A stretch of 64,000 bases of DNA. It comes from Thuidium tamariscinum. Its lineage: Eukaryota; Streptophyta; Bryopsida; Hypnales; Thuidiaceae. The position numbers and the translations under genes were made by a program. Where the stretch lies: positions 1,552,501 to 1,616,500 of the forward strand of contig OX344755.2 in NCBI GenBank assembly GCA_947034885.2, given 5' to 3'. The notes under the pieces are model-generated. The model was not told where the DNA came from. It worked only from the letters and a program-made list of their open reading frames with translations, and searched no databases. Numbering within the stretch: position 1 is the first letter of the stretch; each line of letters starts with the position of its first letter. Positions 47,733 through 58,249 of this stretch are shown in pieces.

Positions 47733-47907
47733 CACTACAAGAGAAAGGGGTGTTTTAAGTAGTGTCCTAGACATCATGTCTTTTAAGTAAGGTTTTAAGT
47801 AAAATTTTACTAAAAAGAAAGTCTTTCTAGTAAAATTTTACTTAAAACCTTACTTAAAAGACATGATGTCTAGGACACTACTTAAAACACCCCTTTCTCT
47901 TGTAGTG
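47733..47907. mobile_element. Perfect palindromic CACTA-type MITE
   Basis: The two 79-bp arms (47733-47811 and 47829-47907) are exact inverse copies, starting CACTACAAGAGAAAGGGGTG. The 17-bp centre is itself largely self-complementary (AGAAAG-T-CTTTCT). CAT flanks both ends (47730-47732, 47908-47910) as a 3-bp target duplication. No mismatch in the arms points to very recent insertion or to repair between arms. Transcripts would fold into a long perfect hairpin. Confidence 0.85.
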
Positions 47908-47967
47908 CATCTTATATTGTTACAACTACTATCAATACAAAATCTACAAAAATGTTGATTTCATTGA

Positions 47968-48345
47968 TACTAGGGTGGCCCGTGCCATTGCCATGGTCTA
48001 ATTTTTTTAGTGTATAGAAACTTCAAAATTCAATAACTTTCAAGCTGTAGGTTGGAACACCATGAATCAAAGCCCGTGCACCCCTCCTTGCTGAGGGCTT
48101 TCCGACGGTACCAAACACGCACCCAGGGGACTCACGGTCCGGGAGATCTCAATGTAACATATAGAAACTTCAAAATTCAATAACTTTCATGCCGTAGGTT
48201 GGAACACCATGAATCAAAGCCCGTGCACCCCTCCTCGCCAAGGGCTTTTCGACGGTACCAAACACACAGCTGGGGGACTCATGGTCTAGGAGATCTCAAT
48301 GTAACAAACAAACAAACAAACAAACATCCAAACAAACAACATATC
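47968..48345 (+). repeat. Dispersed repeat, family E, copy 3, with tandem body
   Basis: The head is ACTAGGGTGGCCCGTGCCAT. Two tandem units of 147 bp follow (48013-48159 and 48160-48306), each beginning TATAGAAACTTCAAAATTCA and containing AAGCCCGTGCACCCCTCCT and GAGATCTCAATGTAAC. An (ACAA)n tail closes it at about 48305-48345. The tail and head fit a short non-LTR-type element; no protein is coded. Confidence 0.65.
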
Positions 48346-49789
48346 TTCATAGGGGGATGATAAGCATGATTTTTGTTAGAACTCTACAAAACATCAAAAG
48401 TTGATGTTAGGAACTATAATGGAAAAAAGATAACCTTGATAAATATAAAAATGAACTTATATATAAGTTTTGAATATTTTAATTTAAAATTATAGATTTC
48501 CATAGATATAATTGCTTGATATATTCACCTACTTCAAAAGAATTTATAGAAACATCTCTACTACTTAAAAATTGAGTATCTATGATTTGAAATGATACAA
48601 ATTTTACTTATTTATGTTTAATAAGATTTTTACTTTTGGTATTTTAGATTAGATTTTGTTCATATCTATCTAAACTTATAAATTACACTATAGAGGACTA
48701 ATTTTAACTAATTTTTTAAAAAAATATATAAAAAAAAGTCAAACTCAATGTTTGTTTTCATTTTCAACAAATTTTTGTTAGAAATTTTTGTGATAAGCTT
48801 ATTACATTTTAACAAATTATATATAGTACAAAATTGTCTAGGAAAAATCCCCAAAAATGTTAATGGGAGGGTAATTTTGTACTAGTGATTGAAAATATTT
48901 TATAATAAAGAAGCTAATAACTAATGATAAAAGAATAGACTATTCTCATTGAAATGAACATAATAATTTTAAAATTTACATAAATCAACCCACACAAATT
49001 TGAATTAGTATTTATTGGTATCTTCCAAGGAATTTCATTCAAGAAAATGATTATACATTAAAAAATACATAGTTTGCATTTTAAATTACAATATTCATTT
49101 GCATTGACCTATATCAAAAAAATATTGCTACAATCAAAGTTTTTTTGATGTATTATTGAATAAAATAGAAATTATCCAATATGATTCTTTTATTAAATAC
49201 TAGCCTAAATGCAATAAAAAATATTTACTATTTTCTTATCCAATTTCAAAAAATCAAATCATGAAAATAGATATGAAATACAAGCACATAATATTATATT
49301 ATAAATTGAATGCATTGATATTGGTTTTACAAAAAATCTATAAAGATTGCACATCTTTGTTTATATGAATAATTTCAATTGATCCTATTCAACATTCTAT
49401 GGATTTAATTTAAACTTTCTTAAAGTAATTTCAATTGTACACTATCGTGCATTCAACTTTTTTTAGATCCCTAAAATATAGAATGCAAAAGTATAATACT
49501 AATGAAAATGAAACACTATTGAGGCTCATTATTAGTTGTGAAAAAATTTAAGAAATATTGAACAAAAAAATAAAGGAGAATATAATTACATTGTTTTTGC
49601 CAAATTTGACTTCTTAAGTAATTCTCTAAAATCTTCTTAATCATATTGTACAATATACATAATTATACTATAACAATTTTAGTTATTAAGAAATGATATT
49701 TAAATTAGTGACATTAATGATGGCAAGTTGCCAAATTCAAGTCTTCCAAAATATAGTCTCAACAAAGACTTTGACATATTTAATACCTT
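48346..49789. other. AT-rich DNA, nothing recognised
   Basis: Very AT-rich sequence with only short incidental frames. No paired ends or RNA genes were seen. Confidence 0.45.
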
Positions 49790-50222
49790 ATGTTCCTTGA
49801 CTACATTTTTTCCAAAAACACTTTAAAATTGCTATATCTAATACAAGTACCAAATTTAATAATGAAAAAAAATTTGAACACATGTAACTATAGGATCTTG
49901 TAGCATACTAATTAGAAAAAATATAGAGATTTTTTGACAAATTTCCACTATGGGCAAGATTTTAGTGTTTGAATTAATAGAAATCAATTTTTTGGCCCTG
50001 CAAAAAATAGGCTAGTTGCACTTTACAAGGGCACATTTGCATGAAAAATGCCTACATTGGCAATGCTTCTTTAGATTCATTCTTCAAAGGAAGTTTGCTA
50101 CACACTTGAAATTTTTTGAAATCATTTGGAGTTGTATAAGCTTAACATATAGGAAAAAAACATCAAGTAGAAAGAAGTAGAGAATGACTCAACATTCTAA
50201 ATTGCAGATAATTTAGTTTATC
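49790..50222 (-). mobile_element. Family G fragment, inverted
   Basis: Read on the minus strand, it follows the order of 31690-32080: the CTCTACTTCTTTCTACTTG tract, the CCAAATGATTTCAAAAA tract, and the part with AATTTGGTACTTGTATTAG. Neither terminal TTAACCCC motif is clear, so the copy is partial. Confidence 0.5.
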
Positions 50223-50393
50223 CAACTAGGTTAATTTAGAAATCAATATAGATAGATACTTGTTGGAAGGTATGTGTTAATTAGATATGTCATCAATAGA
50301 TTAATTTGACCAATCAAATTAACAATGGGTGATTTTGATTTATAAAGTTAACAGAAGTTTATCAAAGCATGAGAGGTTTTTTTTGCCGTATTA

Positions 50394-50666
50394 GAAGACC
50401 ATAAGTTCCTGGACTATGGGAACTTGGTGAAATTTGCTAAATAAACAATCTGATGTGGCCAAAAGATTGCCACATCAGATATTAATATTTTAATATTTTT
50501 CCAAAAAATAATTTTTGAAAAAGATTCAAATTTTCAATATTTTAAAAAAATCTTAAATTTTTTAAGTATTTTTTAATTATTTTTTAATCTAACCAACAGT
50601 GATTGGTTTACAAATTGCATGGGAAATGGGACTGAAACAGTTTCTTAGAACCCCAAAATCTCCTCT
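50394..50666. mobile_element. Stowaway-like MITE, family C, copy 3
   Basis: The ends GAAGACCATAAG and CCCCAAAATCTCCTCT are diverged inverse copies with TA outside (50392-50393 and 50667-50668). The interior holds the family's CTATGGGAACTTGG and a CTGATGTGGC..GCCACATCAG palindrome. Confidence 0.6.
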
Positions 50667-51501
50667 TATGTACCCAACTTTTGGACTTGAATTACAACTT
50701 TTAAGCCAAAGACAAATTCCTTTGAAGCAAAAAGCAAAGAGAATGACTTAAAAGATTGACTTTGTGTACAAATGACATGCAAAAGAAATGAAAAGGTGTC
50801 AATTGACAATATCATTGCAAGAAACACCATGGGATTTTTGTAGCATTTTCATAGTATTTTTTGTATCAAGAGTACTTTAAAATTAGAAAAATAATTTCTT
50901 TAAAAGTTTAAAAATATATTTTATGTATATAATTTTAAGAAAAAAGGTACTCTAGAAAGGAAAAGTATAGAAAAAATCTCTAAATTCAAAAATTAGAAAA
51001 GTACAAAATCTCATAAAAATTGGTACTTTCACATTTTGATTTGTAAAAAATAGGAAAATTAATTTTTTTTTCAGAACTAAAAATTGTTCATTTGGGAAGA
51101 GTTGATGTTGATGAGATTTTTCCAAAAGAATGATCTTAGAACCATCTCCAATGTTCAAAAATTGTATGCAACGGGTATTCTATTTGTACTCATGTAGAGG
51201 ATATAAAATAACATACTTTTAAATTTTGTTTTGAAGATATATGTTTTACACCTATGCAAATAGGCCATGAAAGTTTTGTCTACAAATCATTAAATTTGGG
51301 CACTCATAACATAGTAAAAACTATAAACTACACCATGTGACTACTCAAGAAAAACGATTTTTTTATTTAAAAGAAATAAGTGATCTAATTAACGTAAAGT
51401 TAGACATGTTCTATAAAAATTTCATATTCATTGAACTTGTGCTTCAAAAGTTATAGTGGACAACAGAAAAGTAACCCACATTATGACTAAAAGTGGAACT
51501 A

Positions 51502-52135
51502 CACTAAATAGGGTATTTAGTGTTGGCAACACTATTTGCGAACCATGACACTAAATATCATTTACCCTACTAAAGTAAGTAACACTAAATGTAATTTCTA
51601 ACACTAAAAGTACTCTATGGCAAATCTGAAATATGAAGAGGTTTACATTTAGTGTTAGAAGGTAAAAAGTGACATAAGAGGATTTTCAAGATTGTGAGTT
51701 CCGAAACGCTGGGAACGCATTGGGAACTCTGGGAACGCAGTGTTGATGTGGTAGAGCGACTGCCACGTCAGAAAATATTAATTAATTTAATTAATTAATA
51801 TTTTAAAAATATTTTCTTGAAAAAAATATTTTTTTTAAATCATTTTCTTTATTTCTTAAACATTCTGAAATTTTTTGAAAATTATTATTATTTTTTTTTT
51901 CAAAATTCAAAAATCCAGACCAGCAAGGGGCTGGTCTGCAGCAATGGGAACAGTTTCTGGGAACACCCCTGAAACAGTCTTCTTCAGGGCCAGAAATCTT
52001 CTTATGAGACAACAAGAAGGCAGCACATTGAAGTTTAGCACTACGCTAATCATCCTAAAATTGATATTTAGTGTAGGGTCAAGTAGGGTGGTAATTACAC
52101 TAAATGTAATCCAACACTAAATACCCTATTTAGTG
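51502..52135. mobile_element. TIR element nested in family A copy 6
   Basis: The ends CACTAAATAGGGTATTTAGT and its exact inverse continue to GTTGG/CCAAC. TA lies outside on both sides (51500-51501, 52136-52137). Sub-terminal ACACTAAAT motifs repeat several times inside (51540-51610, 52040-52120), as in transposase-binding arrays. It is non-coding and contains a further insertion. Confidence 0.75.
51677..52002. mobile_element. Stowaway-like MITE, family C, copy 4 (innermost)
   Basis: The ends AGAGGATTTTCAAG and AGAAATCTTCT are diverged inverse copies flanked by TA. The interior has repeated GGGAACGC motifs, GCGACTGCCACGTCAG, a run of T, and GGGGCTGGTCTGCAGCAATG. These align with family C copies at 42202 and 44442. 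It splits the 51502-52135 element. Confidence 0.65.
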
Positions 52136-52155
52136 TAGTGTTTCTTGCAATGACC

Positions 52156-54388
52156 CAACACAAGAGCTAGATATCCTTGTTGTATTGAGGATTTTACACA
52201 TTCTCAAGTTGCTATGTTTTACAATTTTACAAAATTCTACAAATGAATTTTATAAATATTAATCAATTCAAATATCCTAATAAACCTTGTTAAGACACAT
52301 TGGAACCCTTTATTAGTAGCCAATAAGACCCAACAAAAAATTAAAGCACTTTAATAATGGGAAACACATTCAATAATTTACTTGAATGCTAACCTTTTAT
52401 GACAATGTCATTGTAAGTTTCATGCACACTTTGCCATGAAAGAACAATAATGGTCTTTAGTGCATAGAGACCATGCATAATGACATTTTGTCTCTTCTTC
52501 TTGATAAGGAATGTTTAACACTTTTTTCCTTGAGAATAAAAAATATTTGTGTATAATCCCTTTTGATTGGTAGCAAGGATAAAGTTTAGTCAAGAAAGGT
52601 ATATTCATCCAAATGTGCCACTGCAAGCTTTCAAAGAGCAACCAATGGCATTGATAAGTGGAAGTAGAATAATTTCTAATTTTTTGGATGCTTCTACCTT
52701 TTGATTGTGGAAGTGAAAGAAGGAAGAGCTTGGATTTCTTGCTTCATTATAATAACTCTCATAAGAAAGTATTGAATATCTCTTTGATAGACTTTATAAT
52801 GAATTAGTCTATATCCATGTTTTCAACTAATATTTTTAGTATCAAAAGACAAAAATTACTATAGACTCAATTGAAGGTCAAAAATTCTCTAAGACTTTGT
52901 TTCCAAACATTACCTAATTTGGCTAGAGTCTAATATTTTAAACGTGCCTACAAATGCCATGACCAAAATTCTAAATATAGTAGATAAGACTAGTCCTAAT
53001 CATATCAATTACATAACTCAATCTACAACCTTATCAATAATCAATTGACATAAATTTCATTTTCATGAAATACATAAGATGTTTTGCATCCAATTGGCAT
53101 CAAACAAAAATATTTGCAAACACAAATCACCACCTTAATGTCGACCAAATTTCTTATTGTAGCCAATTACAATAGAAAATGTTTGGAGATATGAACAAGA
53201 TGGCCTATTAGATTGGTTTTGTTGCCCTAGAATCTAATTAAACAATCCTACAAGCCTACTTGCTCTTCTTTACTACCATTACCTAGATTGTAACTAATAG
53301 CTTACCACTATCACATGTGCAAATGACAAGTCTTGGCAAGAATGTGGACTCAATCACTCTAGAAACTTGATGAGAATAGAAAAAGGTAATTTGTTGAGCA
53401 ACAAACACTCTGCAAGTTAAAAGATTCAATTTTATTCTAACCCCTATGTCCTATAGCTCATCTACAAGTATTTGTACACTTAGTTGGACTTGATACCAAG
53501 TGGTGTAGCATGACTTGGTTATATATGTTGAGTCATTGATCTTTGAATGGAGGTGGGGTCTCTTAACGTATAGTAGTCTCTCTACATCTCCTCCAAAATA
53601 CATTCTAAAAAATCACAATAATAATAATAATAATATTTTGATACAATCACAATAATTTGTAAAACAACAATGAAGCCTCAATTCTTAAATGAAATGCAAA
53701 TTGTGTCACAATTTCATTTGTCATGTTTTTTGTCCACTCTTTTTTTTTAAAACACTCTTACTAAATTTTTACAACATCCAAACATCTTCTCAATGAAGTC
53801 ATGCAACTTGATGAAATCAAATCCTTTTACAACAACAATAGTTTACTTTCCACAACTATTTGCAATTATAAGTAGAACAAAGCAAGCACAATCATCCCAA
53901 ATCAAAGGAAAAGTGGATGGTCTACAAAGACCATTAAAACAAAGAGATGAAGACAATGATCTAATCACTACAAATTGAAGGTGGAATGCGAATATAAAGA
54001 GTCTCTGAAATGTAAACAACATAAAATGTTAGCAACCTAATCCCATCTCCAATATAAACCCCAACAACAACTCATCACTTAGTTGAACTTATTAGTGAGT
54101 GGTATAAGCATGAATTACCAAACTATCTATGGCCATTCATCGCTAATGGAAAATGGAGTTGTTAATAGTCATTTATAGTAGTCTCCAATCTTCTGTATAA
54201 AATTCATCGACAATGATAAAAATTTGATCTTAACAATTTTGACTTTGTAAACAAAATCTCTCCATAGGTCCATACCGATCCTCCTAAAAATCACACTACA
54301 ACTTATCTTGAAATGATTGAAGTGACGTCAATAGTATCCTCTAACCTTTAAGTCATCCAAGATCACCAAAGCAAATGAGAAGATGCAC
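52156..54388. other. AT-rich DNA with a diverged direct repeat
   Basis: There is no gene. Two stretches about 600 bp apart, 53478-53590 and 54078-54190, resemble one another: TTAGTTG(G/A)ACTT.., AGTGGT.TA.GCATGA.TT, and TATAGTAGTCTC at the end of each. They may be remnants of one duplicated or mobile sequence. Confidence 0.4.
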
Positions 54389-55692
54389 CTAACGTGTGTG
54401 ACGGGCAACTTCGTCTTCGTTCGGGAACATTCCCATTAGCCTTCCAGCAGAGCACTGGTATGCGTACATAAACCCGCCCATCAGACCGATAATTCCAGCC
54501 GTGTACATAGACGGTCCCCGGATGTTTACACTGCCACCTGCAGCACAATGCCATCACCGCAAAAGCTTAATTAAGTAATGTATAGGATACTAAAACCTGA
54601 TGCCGCCTACCATACTACAACCAACAAAAACTCATCTCTTCCAACACATTCGATTGAGTTTCAATTACGCAGTTGGGTGGAAGAATGACTTGGCTAATGT
54701 CTGTGGCCTCTCATCTTTGAACATAAATCAGAGATTGTCCACTGCCCCTGAAATAGTGGTATACAACCTCACATTTTCAATGATTGCATAAGAAAGCATC
54801 ACACCTGGATAAGAACAATTTGCTCTTAAGAGGGTTTGGCTCTTGAAGACACAGAGAGATCTCTCCAGTAATCTCCGAATGAAAGCACACTCCTACATAA
54901 TGAATAAAATGCTTGGAGCCCTTATCCACCATACTACAGAAATCAACAGTTTGTTGCGGTCAGATTCAAACGAAATGCTAAGGCATGAGGGTTTAGATAC
55001 GGGTTTGGACTCTCGTAGAGAGCTCACTAGAGTGTTCCCCCAATGAGAGCACATTCTTACATATTGGTTAAAATGCACAAAGACTATCCTCCACCTAACT
55101 ACAAAAAGCAACAATTCGCTTGCGATCAGATTCGATCGAAAAATACAATCGAATTAGGGTCTGCATCCGGGGATATGGAAAAATTGGACCGCACTAACTG
55201 ACCAGCGAGGAAGCCGACGGGGAGTGAACCGACAGTAATGGGCGTGATGCGGATGGTCATCCGCATCATGCCATAACGTCACATTTTGAACGATTGCATA
55301 AGAAATCATCACAGTATGAGTATGAAATAATTGCTCTTAAGAGCGTTTGGCTCTCGTAGACCCAAAGCGACCTCTCCAGTAAGCTCTCCAAAGTAATGCA
55401 CACTCTTACACATTGGTTTAAATGCGCAAAGAGTCTCCTGAACCTAACTACAGAAAGAAACAGTTCGATTGTGGTCAGATTCAAGCCAAATGCAATCGAA
55501 TTAGGGATTGCGCTGGGGGGTAAGGAATTTGGACCCCAGTAACTGACCAGCAAGAAATCCGACGGGGAGCGACGCTCCCGTGATGGCCGTGATGCGGACG
55601 TAATCGCTGAAGCTGAAATTGGAGATGGTAGACGAGGCCGTGGGGTTGCGCTCGATGACAGGGAACTTGGGCTCATCCAGAAAGATCCCCAT
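54389..55692 (-). CDS. Complex I 20.9 kDa-type subunit (NADH dehydrogenase, mitochondrial)
   Basis: Exons are complement 55548-55692 and 54389-54537, joined in phase 1 (GCTG|GTCAGT, CTGCAG|GTGGC), giving 97 residues. The protein starts MGIFLDEPKFPVIERNPT and continues with FSDYVRITAITGASLPVGFL, RGPSMYTAGIIGLMGGFMYA and AGRLMGMFPNEDEVARHTR. This matches, in order, the small plant complex I protein encoded by Arabidopsis At4g16450 (PQYPVVDRNP, DYLRFSTITGISV, KGPSMV.GGLIGLMGGFMYAYQNSAGRLMGFFPNDGEV). Two hydrophobic segments suit an inner-membrane subunit. A TTGCAG just upstream (about 55739) could be the acceptor of a 5' UTR intron. The 1010-bp intron holds tandem repeats and a second copy of part of exon 1. 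Confidence 0.85.
54771..55590 (-). repeat. Three diverged tandem repeats within the complex I intron
   Basis: The phrases CTCACATTTT.AA.GATTGCATAAGAAA, TTGCTCTTAAGAG.GTTTGGCTCT, GCACACTC.TACA and CAGATTCAA recur at about 54771-55002, 55003-55270 and 55281-55590. The last unit runs into the functional exon 1. The middle unit carries a partial exon copy and the first has lost it. The intron has evidently grown by local duplication. Confidence 0.7.
55203..55262 (-). pseudogene. Duplicate of the 3' part of complex I exon 1
   Basis: On the minus strand it reads MTIRITPITVGSLPVGFLAG and ends at the same GCTG|GTCAGT donor, in the same phase as exon 1 (which has YVRITAITGASLPVGFLAG). An in-frame ATG at its start could open an alternative, shorter first exon. 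It lacks the N-terminal part of the protein. Confidence 0.65.
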
Positions 55693-56000
55693 GGCGCAGG
55701 GAATGTGGGCGTTCAAGGACTGAGTGAGAGCTCTGCAAGTGAGGAATTACAAGTCAGAACGCAACAAAGACACAATCCCGTGAAGTGTAAGCAGCAAATC
55801 TCTCGAAGACGACCAATGCGCAAGCTCGGGAGCGAGAATGGTGAGAAAGAGGGAGACGATCTTGGGCTTGCACAATCCTCACGATCCCACCCTGAAGACT
55901 CCTCGGGTTTGAGAACTTTGAGTATGGTTATTTGTAGGGGTTATGGTAAGGTAACCACACCTAGAACCGCCAAATGAGTAATTCAGCATGGTTCTTATTC
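55693..56000 (-). promoter_or_regulatory. Upstream region of the complex I gene
   Basis: A GC-richer stretch ending near 55980, just before AT-rich DNA begins. A possible 3' splice site (CTTGCAG) lies 45 bases ahead of the start codon, so a non-coding first exon is plausible. No TATA box was fixed. Confidence 0.35.
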
Positions 56001-58249
56001 CTATATTGAAAAAGCTTTTGTAGGGTCTTGTTGGGAGTTAACATTGGATTTTAAATTTCATTAAGATGCATTTTTTGAATGACATATAAATAAATTATAA
56101 AATTTTAAAGTATTAGAAGTAGGTATTTTTTAAATCAACTTTAAACTCTCATTATTAGTGGGAGTACAATTAAGACAAGATTCTACAAGGGTCAGTTTTA
56201 GAAAGGGGTCAAAATTAGGAATTGTTACCTTATTCCTTCTTTGAGTTGTGTAAAAGTTGTTTTTGAATTCTATAAAGGTCACCAAGTTCATCACCCAAAG
56301 TAGTCCATTTGTATCATTCATTAGGATGGAGAAGCATCATGACTTCTTCTAATGCAATGACCAATGATGCTAGTATGTGAGCCTTGAATATGTATATAAC
56401 TATATATATTACAACAATTGAAGGTGCTTCTAATAAAAAAATCACCTATAATATAGGTATTTATAATATAAATATACTATAATAATATAAGATTTCATTA
56501 ATAAAGATACTTATATCACAAGTGTGTAGTCTTTTAAGGTCATGGGCTGACATTCCTAAGCTCACATAATAACAAATGAATCCTTTTGCAACTACCTATT
56601 CAATTGTAAAAGTTTTTGTTGATCTTACAGTTGGTAGTTCAAAAGGGATTTTAGATTTTTTTTTACAATGCAACTCTTGGAATTCACATGGATAAATTAT
56701 GAATTTTTGGTCTACTAAAAAATTATTAATTTTGGAAAATTAATGACTTGAGACATACTTCACGTATACAACAAATTTTATTACAAAAATTATATGGGAA
56801 TATGCAAAAAAATTTAATTAAAAAGAGTAAAATTAAATAATCACTACTTGAATAGGCACCATTATCCAAGTATTTCACTTGTAGTTACTTTAGGAACAAG
56901 TTGAGACTTGCTACAAGTACATTGTGAATCTTAAAGCTAATAATTTAAAAAGTATTCAAATTACTACAACATCATTTTTGTTAAGTGGATTGTATTATAA
57001 CTACTTAAGAGTACATTGTAACGATTTATAGTGCAAAATTTGTAAATCTACACAAGAGACAATTTAAGAGGGCGGGGACCAACCTTTCTCAGGAATTTTC
57101 ATTTTCCATTTGTAAATAGACAAAATAATGAAAGTCTCATTTTCATTAATTTCTTTATTCTAACACAGAACTATGTGGTTTTGGATTTTGAAGGACAAGT
57201 TTTTGTAAAGAGGGTTGGACAAGGTCTAGCCATTGGAGCATCTAATGTGGGTTTTAGGATTATGGAATTAAAGATAGTTTTGGAAATCTTCTTTATATTA
57301 TAGAGATGTCTACAAGGTTTTAGAATTGTAAGTTGTCATTTATAGCTTACAATGATTGGGCAACTTTTTTGCATGATAGTTTGAAGGACATTATCCTTAA
57401 GAAGTTGCAAAAATAAAATAAAGGCATATATTGTGAAATAATAGCTAAATAGCCCCCAATTAAAAAAATTCGATACACATATATATGAATTATAAGGTAC
57501 AATGAAGTACTTAAGCACTTCCAACAAAGTAGGCCAGCTTCCAATCCAAGCAACACACTCCATAGTCATCTACAATTGTAGATCCTATAGAAAGGCAAGA
57601 ATAGTATTTGGGTTGAACAATTTTCTTTTTGATATCAACAAAGGGCATTTGGAGATATCTTGGTGAACAAGAGAGACCTTGAAGGTGTTTCTCTGAGTTT
57701 TGGAAGAGAGTGAGAAAAATGAGGAATCTAAGCAATCAAGGAACAATCATGTTCTAATTGGGACAAAATAAGTGGCATGCTATATAAACTTTGAAAGCTA
57801 GTGAGAGCATTTGTCTATAATTTTACTTGCTTTTGGTTCTAACAAAATTTATACTAAAAAATAAGGTTTAATGCATGAATACTTCAAAATATTTTAGAAA
57901 ATTTAATATTCTTGAGTAGAATATATTTTATTTTTTAGAAGAATTGTTGATACCAATTCAAATTGCAAAATGAAAGTATAAAAGTGGTAAATGGAAGTTT
58001 ATAAGTGATGAAAAAACATAAATAAGTGGGTGGAAAGCAAGTAAGTCTTCTATAAAAATAAATAAATGTTGAATGAAAGTAGATATATGATAAACTAAAA
58101 TTGTAAGTGATGATCAAAGTATCTAAGGTAGGAGGTCCTTACACAAACTTTTTACTGCTATTAGAAAAATTTGTGACCAAAAGAATTAAAAAAAACACTA
58201 TTGTTTGCATTTTTTTAAATTTTTAAAGTTTTACCTTATATATATTTTT
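56001..58249. other. AT-rich DNA, nothing recognised
   Basis: Only short incidental frames were found, with no paired repeats. The stretch 57540-57780 is slightly less AT-rich but shows no exon or family signal. Confidence 0.45.

Larger units (their letters stand above)
50812..52155. mobile_element. Non-autonomous TIR element, family A, copy 6 (host of nested elements)
   Basis: The outer ends TCATTGCAAGAAACACC and GTTTCTTGCAATGACCC are inverse copies. The left 0.69 kb resembles copies 4 and 5 (AAGGTACTCTAGAAAGGAAA, GAGATTTTTCCAAAAGAATG). The remainder is filled by an inserted element (51502-52135). Only about 20 bp of this element follow the insertion, so the insertion lies close to its right terminus. 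Confidence 0.65.

Noticed and set aside
55693-55716. Upstream extension of the complex I subunit (8 residues)
   Set aside because: It begins at TTG, not ATG; the ATG at 55690-55692 fits the family length.
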